9,795 nt of DNA from Negativicutes bacterium (lineage in GTDB: Bacteria; Bacillota; Negativicutes; SKW292). The translations under genes and the position numbers were made by a program. The notes beneath the pieces were generated by a model that was given only the letters and a program-made list of their open reading frames with translations, made no database searches and was not told where the DNA came from. The stretch's first letter is position 1. Each line of letters opens with the position of its first letter. Shown here one piece after another: positions 5,813 to 9,795 of the stretch. The stretch is taken from positions 1 to 9,795 of the forward strand of contig JAOAFP010000053.1 in assembly GCA_026416215.1 (NCBI GenBank), read 5' to 3'.

Positions 5813-7142
5813 AAAGCTGGAACAGACTTTCAAGCGGCTGCGCGGCAAGGGAAAGCTGACTGAAACCGACGTTAACGAGGCGATGCGGGAAATCCGCGTT
5901 GCGCTGCTCGAGGCAGACGTCAACCTGGGCGTGGTCAGGGACTTTATCGGTCAGGTTAAGAGCAGGTCGATCGGGGCAGAGGTACTGGAAAGCCTTACCC
6001 CGGGGCAGCAGGTGGTCAAAATAGTCCATAACCAGCTGATAAGTCTGCTGGGAGGAACGCAGAGCAAGATAACTGTTGCCAGCCAGCCGCCAACCGTAAT
6101 AATGCTGGTCGGCCTTCAGGGCTCCGGTAAAACCACCACGGCAGCCAAACTGGCCAACTGGCTCCGCAATTCTGGCCGTCGCCCCATGCTGGCCGCCTGC
6201 GACATCTACCGGCCGGCGGCGGTCCGGCAACTGCAGGTGCTGGCTGAAAAGCTGTCGATGCCGGTAACGGTGGCAACCGAGCCTGGCATGAAGCCGCCGG
6301 CCATAGCCCGGCTGGCAGTAACCGAAGCGGCCAAAAAGGCCTGCGATACAGTGATACTGGACACGGCCGGGCGGCTGCACATCGATGAATTGCTGATGCA
6401 GGAGCTGGCCGAGATCAGACGGCAGGCCAAGCCCCATGAGGTTCTGCTGGTCATCGATGCGATGATTGGTCAGGATGCGGTGGCGGTGGCCGAATCATTC
6501 AACAATCAGATTGGTATAGACGGGGTTATCGTCACCAAACTGGACGGGGATGCCCGTGGCGGGGCGGTTCTGTCAGTGCGGGCAGTGACTGGCCGCCCGG
6601 TCAAAATGGTGGGAGTGGGGGAAAAAATTGAGGATTTTCAACCATTTTTTCCCGATCGCATGGCCTCCCGTATCCTGGGAATGGGTGATGTTCTTAGCCT
6701 GATCGACAGGGCCGAACAGGTCTTTGACGAGAAAAAAGCCGGTGAACTGGCCCGAAAGATGCGCAGGGAGCAGTTCACCCTCGACGACTTCCTGGACCAG
6801 CTTCAGCAACTGAAAAAGCTTGGTCCGCTCGAGTCGTTGATCGGCATGCTGCCGGGGATGGGAAAGATGAAGGAACAACTCAAGAGAGCAAGAATTGATC
6901 ACAGCGAACTTAAAAAAATTGAGGCGATCATCCGGTCGATGACTGCAAACGAAAGGGCTGACAGTTCCATTATCAACGGTAGTCGCCGCCGGCGGATTGC
7001 CGCCGGTAGCGGTACCAGGGTCCAGGATGTCAACCGGTTGCTCCGTCAGTTCGGCGAGGCAAAAAAAATGATGAAAAGGCTGCAGAATTTGCCAGCCGGC
7101 CGGGGAAAGGGCGGGTTTAACTTACCGTTTTTCGGTAATTGA
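5793..7142 (+). CDS. ffh: Signal recognition particle GTPase Ffh (SRP54)
   Basis: Ffh binds 4.5S/6S RNA and signal peptides of nascent membrane and secreted proteins and docks with FtsY at the membrane. The 449-residue protein is normal in length. The N domain is at 1-95. The G domain has the P-loop GLQGSGKTT (107-115), DIYRPAAVRQL (137-147), DTAGR (190-194) and TKLDGDARGG (248-257). The methionine-rich M domain contains the finger-loop region LIGMLPGMGKM (349-359) and the RNA-binding SRRRRIAAGSGT (397-408). The ATG at 5793 is preceded by AAGGTGGAGA; a GTG at 5784 would only add three residues. A 6-bp hairpin with a T5 loop (7122-7138) lies over the final codons but lacks a following T-tract, so I do not call it a terminator. 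FtsY is not encoded in this window. Confidence 0.97.
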   Translation: MFSRLSEKLEQTFKRLRGKGKLTETDVNEAMREIRVALLEADVNLGVVRDFIGQVKSRSIGAEVLESLTPGQQVVKIVHNQLISLLGGTQSKITVASQPPTVIMLVGLQGSGKTTTAAKLANWLRNSGRRPMLAACDIYRPAAVRQLQVLAEKLSMPVTVATEPGMKPPAIARLAVTEAAKKACDTVILDTAGRLHIDELLMQELAEIRRQAKPHEVLLVIDAMIGQDAVAVAESFNNQIGIDGVIVTKLDGDARGGAVLSVRAVTGRPVKMVGVGEKIEDFQPFFPDRMASRILGMGDVLSLIDRAEQVFDEKKAGELARKMRREQFTLDDFLDQLQQLKKLGPLESLIGMLPGMGKMKEQLKRARIDHSELKKIEAIIRSMTANERADSSIINGSRRRRIAAGSGTRVQDVNRLLRQFGEAKKMMKRLQNLPAGRGKGGFNLPFFGN

Positions 7143-7188
7143 GCATAAATAACAAACTATTCTATTTAAGTGAAGGAGTGCTGAAGGT

Positions 7189-7482
7189 ATGGCAGTAAAA
7201 ATCAGGCTAAAGCGCATGGGAGCAAAGAAAAACCCCTTCTACCGGGTGGTGGTGGCTGACTCGCGGTCACCGCGGGATGGCAGGTTCATCGAGACACTGG
7301 GCTATTACGACGCCACCAAAAATCCCGCGGAGATCAAAATCAACCCCGATAAGGCAATCGGTTGGATGCTGAAGGGAGCGCAACCGACCGATACCGTCCG
7401 TTCGCTGTTTTCCCAGCAAGGAATTATGCAGCGCTTCAGCCAGGAAAAAAAGACAGGGGCTGGGGCTGAAAAACGGTCATGA
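7189..7482 (+). CDS. rpsP: 30S ribosomal protein S16
   Basis: This 97-residue protein is a primary component of the small subunit and helps 16S rRNA folding during assembly. It begins AVKIRLKRMGAKKNPFYRVVVADSRSPRDGRFIE, the S16 signature, and also shows LGYYDATKNP (37-46) and the usual variable basic tail (about 83-97). The ATG has AAGGAG ten bases upstream, the clearest ribosome binding site in this operon. The 46-base gap after ffh is AT-rich, unlike its surroundings, and may hold a weak internal promoter (TTGAGC near 7139, TATTTA near 7163) that could raise S16 expression above the SRP genes; this is tentative. The stop overlaps the khpA start in an ATGA arrangement. Confidence 0.98.
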   Translation: MAVKIRLKRMGAKKNPFYRVVVADSRSPRDGRFIETLGYYDATKNPAEIKINPDKAIGWMLKGAQPTDTVRSLFSQQGIMQRFSQEKKTGAGAEKRS

Positions 7483-7706
7483 GAGAGCTAATCGAGGTTT
7501 TGGCTAAAAATCTTGTTGATAACCCGGATGCGGTTAAGGTTGCCGAGCGGGAGGAAAACGGGGTTTTTGTATACGAATTGTCGGTTGCCCCCGAAGACAT
7601 GGGCAAGGTTATCGGCAAACAGGGCCGGATTGCCCGGGCTATCCGGACAGTGGTCAAAGCGGCGGCAGTCCGCGATAACCGCAAGATAACAGTGGATATC
7701 AGGTAG
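7479..7706 (+). CDS. khpA: KH-domain RNA-binding protein KhpA (YlqC)
   Basis: A 75-residue protein consisting of a single KH domain. The nucleic-acid-binding loop is the G-K-Q-G motif at 46-49 within MGKVIGKQGRIARAIRTVV. In streptococci and other Firmicutes KhpA pairs with KhpB/Jag and influences cell division and RNA metabolism; KhpB is not encoded here. It begins on the ATG overlapping the rpsP stop by four bases, so translation is coupled to S16. Length and position between rpsP and rimM are typical for the family. Confidence 0.95.
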   Translation: MRELIEVLAKNLVDNPDAVKVAEREENGVFVYELSVAPEDMGKVIGKQGRIARAIRTVVKAAAVRDNRKITVDIR

Positions 7707-7712
7707 TCGGCG

Positions 7713-8129
7713 ATGAAGGTTACGGTTAAAATTCCGATCGCGGTAAAAGCCCGGGTGACTGAGGACCTCAAGCAGCAAATAGCTGCTGAACTTCAGGACA
7801 ACATCCGGAAAATTGATCTCGAACTGCAGCAGATTGAATTCCAATCAAAACGGATGCTGGCTGAGCAGGCCCGGGCTGACGCTACCGGACTTGTAGCCCT
7901 CCGCCAGCAAATCGATGCCGAGAAACAAAAACGGCTGGAAATGCGCAATCAGCTGTTGGAGCGAATCAAGGAGGCCGGGCAGCTGGAGCTGGGGGGAGAG
8001 ATACTCCAGGGAACACTGGACCGGGTGGTCGAGGTGGGCATAGGCGATGACATCGGCGCCCTCACCCAACAATATATTTTGCTGGAGAATGGCAGAATTA
8101 TAGAAATTGGCCGCCAGCCTGCCAGTTAA
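7713..8129 (+). CDS. ylqD: YlqD family protein, function unknown
   Basis: A 138-residue protein matching the Firmicutes YlqD family in order of features and gene position. It starts with a short beta-like segment (KVTVKIPIAVKARVTEDLK, 2-20). A long charged helix follows, predicted coiled coil by heptad-like Leu/Ile/Met spacing (about 17-90), rich in Gln, Glu, Lys and Arg. It closes with a short beta-rich end (about 91-138, TLDRVVEVGIGDDIG). There is no signal peptide or membrane segment. The coiled coil suggests oligomerisation or an adaptor role in ribosome or RNA work, but only from context. The ATG at 7713 lies six bases after the khpA stop with no good Shine-Dalgarno sequence; its start context resembles that of rimM. 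Confidence 0.85.
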   Translation: MKVTVKIPIAVKARVTEDLKQQIAAELQDNIRKIDLELQQIEFQSKRMLAEQARADATGLVALRQQIDAEKQKRLEMRNQLLERIKEAGQLELGGEILQGTLDRVVEVGIGDDIGALTQQYILLENGRIIEIGRQPAS

Positions 8130-8145
8130 CCGCAGATAGTCGGCA

Positions 8146-8673
8146 ATGACTGAGGATAGTGGATCCGTACAACTGGTGCTGGTGGGTAGGATACAGGGAT
8201 CTCACGGCGTGCGGGGCGACCTGAGCGTGCGTTTTTTTTTCGACCGGCCGCCGGATTTGGCGGAAATCCCCCTGTTGGTGGACGGAAATGGGGATTGGCT
8301 GCCGCTGACATTAACCGACATCCGCCAGCATGGCCGGTTGTGGCTGGTTCGGGTCAAAGGGATTGATAAGCGGGAGCAGTTGCAGTCGCTGGCCGGCAGG
8401 TGGCTGTACGCCGATCGGCCGCTGCTGCCGGATCCGCCGCCTGGCCGTTTCTACTCGTCTGATCTGATTGGCCTGACGGTGGAGGAGGGGGATGTGCCGA
8501 TCGGCGTGGTCAGGGATGTGATCTTTACCGGCAGCAACGAAGTTTATCTGGTTGAACTGACTGACGGCGGTGAGCTGTGTGTGCCGGCTCTCAAGTCGGT
8601 GGTGGCCGGGATATGTCTGCCCCGCCGCCGGCTGACGATCCGGCGGCGCAACCAGTGGCTGGACGACGGCTGA
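8146..8673 (+). CDS. rimM: Ribosome maturation factor RimM
   Basis: RimM binds S19 in the 30S head and assists late 16S rRNA processing. The 175-residue protein has the N-terminal barrel signature VGRIQGSHGVRGDLSVRFF (13-31) and a C-terminal PRC-barrel with GVVRDVIFTGSNEVYLVEL (120-138) and the VPALKSVV element (146-153). The C-terminal tail is Arg-rich (RRRLTIRRRNQ, 160-170). A run of nine T (8232-8240) encodes the Phe-Phe-Phe stretch at 30-32. The start ATG at 8146 has no canonical Shine-Dalgarno sequence, sixteen bases after the ylqD stop. The stop overlaps the trmD start (TGATG), so the two are translationally coupled, as is common. Confidence 0.95.
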   Translation: MTEDSGSVQLVLVGRIQGSHGVRGDLSVRFFFDRPPDLAEIPLLVDGNGDWLPLTLTDIRQHGRLWLVRVKGIDKREQLQSLAGRWLYADRPLLPDPPPGRFYSSDLIGLTVEEGDVPIGVVRDVIFTGSNEVYLVELTDGGELCVPALKSVVAGICLPRRRLTIRRRNQWLDDG

Positions 8674-9371
8674 TGCGTTTTTCGATCATCACCCTGTTCC
8701 CCGCAATGTTTGATAAAGTGTTTGATGTCAGCATCATTGGCCGAGCCCGCCGTAACGGCCTGATCGCGGTGGAACTGTTTGACCTGCGCGATTTCAGCCG
8801 GGACAAGCATCGCACTGTTGACGACCATCCGTTTGGCGGCGGCGGCGGGATGATCATCAAGCCCGAACCGGTGTTTGCGGCAGTTGAGGCCGTCAGACAG
8901 CGTCACGGCGATGGCCGGGTGATTTTGCTGTCCCCGGCCGGGCGGGTTCTGCGTCAGCCACAGGTCAGGCAGCTGGGCCGCTGGCGGCATTTGATTATGA
9001 TCTGCGGGCACTACGAGGGGGTTGACGAGCGGGTGGCCGAATTTTTGGCGGACGAATGCTTGTCGGTTGGTGATTATGTGCTGTCGGGCGGCGAGTTGCC
9101 GGCTATGGTGGTGGTGGACGCAGTCAGCCGTCAAATAGCGGGGGTGCTCGGCAACAGCAGCGGGGCAGATAACGATTCGTTTGCCGACGGTCTGTTGGAA
9201 TACCCACAATATACTAGGCCGGCGGAGTTTCGTGGGTGGGTGGTGCCGGAGGTGCTGCTTTCCGGTCACCACCGGCGGATCGCCGAGTGGCGCAGAGAGC
9301 AGGCGGAAACCAGGACCAGGACGCGTCGGCCTGATCTCTGGGCGGCAAGCCATTCGTACCGGCCGGAGTAG
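8673..9371 (+). CDS. trmD: tRNA (guanine-37-N1)-methyltransferase TrmD
   Basis: TrmD methylates G37 beside the anticodon in tRNAs reading CNN-type codons, preventing +1 frameshifts, with S-adenosylmethionine as donor. The 232-residue SPOUT protein is standard in length. Motifs include FSIITLFPAMF (3-13), the glycine loop HPFGGGGGM (52-60), the knot segments ICGHYEGVDER (110-120) and SVGDYVLSGGELPAMVVVDAVSR (131-153), and DSFADGLLEYPQYTRPAEFRG (168-188), which carries the catalytic aspartate (168). The C-terminal helical domain contains LLSGHHRRIAEWRREQ. The start is the ATG overlapping the rimM stop; an upstream in-frame GTG near 8577 merely lies inside rimM. The final 20 residues are Arg-rich and less conserved. 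Confidence 0.97.
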   Translation: MRFSIITLFPAMFDKVFDVSIIGRARRNGLIAVELFDLRDFSRDKHRTVDDHPFGGGGGMIIKPEPVFAAVEAVRQRHGDGRVILLSPAGRVLRQPQVRQLGRWRHLIMICGHYEGVDERVAEFLADECLSVGDYVLSGGELPAMVVVDAVSRQIAGVLGNSSGADNDSFADGLLEYPQYTRPAEFRGWVVPEVLLSGHHRRIAEWRREQAETRTRTRRPDLWAASHSYRPE

Positions 9372-9394
9372 GCCGTCAGGGGGAGGAAAGGCGG

Positions 9395-9795
9395 TTGGTT
9401 AACTTTTATATTGGTTTAATCCACTATCCGGTATATAATAGGCGGGGTGAGATCATAACCACGGCGGTAACCAACTTCGATCTGCACGACATCGCCAGAA
9501 CGGCAGTTACCTACGGTGCAGCTGGCTACTACATTGTCCATGACCAGCCCGGTCAGAGGGAAATCATTGGAGAAATTCTCGCTTACTGGCAGGAGGGCGC
9601 GGGCAGCCGGCACAACCCCGACCGCAACCAGGCCCTGTCGGTGGTCAGGCTGGCCGAAAATCTCGACGAGGTATGCCGGGCGATCGAACGGGAAAATGGC
9701 GGGCTGTCGCCATTTGTTGTGGCAACTGCTGCCCGGCTGGCCGAGGGTGATCGCCGGCTGGACACTGAACAGCTCCGCTGTCTAGCCCGGACCGG
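9395..9795 (+). CDS. TrmD-linked SAM-dependent RNA methyltransferase, 3' truncated by window
   Basis: The first 133 codons of a gene that leaves the window. The product begins VNFYIGLIHYPVYNRRGEIITTAVTNFDLHDIARTAVTYGAAGYYIVH, which matches the family of SPOUT-like RNA methyltransferases (PF09936 as I recall) encoded between trmD and rplS in many clostridia and some thermophiles. Further family features are QREIIGEILAYWQEG (54-68), HNPDRNQAL (73-81) and PFVVATAAR (106-114). No ATG begins this frame; I choose TTG at 9395, which has GGGGGAGG about eight bases upstream. It begins 23 bases after the trmD stop. Its RNA target is not established; tRNA modification is a reasonable guess from its neighbours. 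The SAM-binding knot would lie mostly beyond the window edge. Confidence 0.88.
   Translation, partial: MVNFYIGLIHYPVYNRRGEIITTAVTNFDLHDIARTAVTYGAAGYYIVHDQPGQREIIGEILAYWQEGAGSRHNPDRNQALSVVRLAENLDEVCRAIERENGGLSPFVVATAARLAEGDRRLDTEQLRCLART

Noticed and set aside
5751..6437. 228-codon minus-strand frame opposite ffh
   Set aside because: It is an antisense shadow of the conserved Ffh N and G domains.
7122..7138. Terminator at the end of ffh
   Set aside because: The 6-bp hairpin has its T run in the loop rather than after the stem, and the stem lies in coding sequence.
8544..9353. 269-codon minus-strand frame opposite trmD
   Set aside because: No family resemblance; trmD on the + strand is complete with all motifs.

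Overview
The window looks like chromosomal DNA from an anaerobic, GC-rich member of the Bacillota (Clostridia or Negativicutes grade). The reasons are a Firmicutes-type SRP/S16 operon containing ylxM, khpA and ylqD, a ThiT-type ECF thiamine S-component, and the clostridial and streptococcal pairing of a small ACT-domain gene with a PFL/DUF711 gene. Genus-level placement is not possible by reading alone. Every gene but one lies on the + strand.

Layout. (1) 1-651: a GC-rich, hairpin-forming leader and a thiT-like S-component gene. (2) 604-1806, minus strand: an Fsr-type major facilitator transporter whose 3' end overlaps the 3' end of thiT by 48 bp. (3) 1807-1995: a divergent intergenic region with a good minus-strand promoter and two perfect inverted repeats. 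(4) 1996-2943: carbamate kinase, closed by a rho-independent terminator, with no other arginine deiminase pathway gene in view. (5) 3017-5372: the ACT-domain gene, the PFL/DUF711 gene and endonuclease III (nth), tightly packed. (6) 5369-9795: a consensus SigA promoter built into the end of nth, then ylxM, ffh, rpsP, khpA, ylqD, rimM, trmD and the start of a TrmD-linked RNA methyltransferase gene that runs off the window.

The last block is one translation and protein-targeting operon. YlxM and Ffh belong to the signal recognition particle. S16, RimM and KhpA concern the 30S subunit and RNA binding. TrmD makes m1G37 in tRNA. Coupling is tight: ylxM/ffh overlap by 20 nt, and rpsP/khpA (ATGA) and rimM/trmD (TGATG) share start and stop bases. 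ftsY and smc, which often precede ylxM in Firmicutes, are not here; nth takes that place.

I see no mobile element, CRISPR array, rRNA or tRNA, and no convincing new multi-gene system. The most notable points are the promoter that places the ylxM start codon at the predicted transcription start (a likely leaderless mRNA), the His-to-Asn change at a thiamine-contact position in ThiT, the promoter-spanning inverted repeat upstream of the MFS gene, and a near-identical 15-nt start context shared by ylqD and rimM, neither of which has a normal ribosome binding site.
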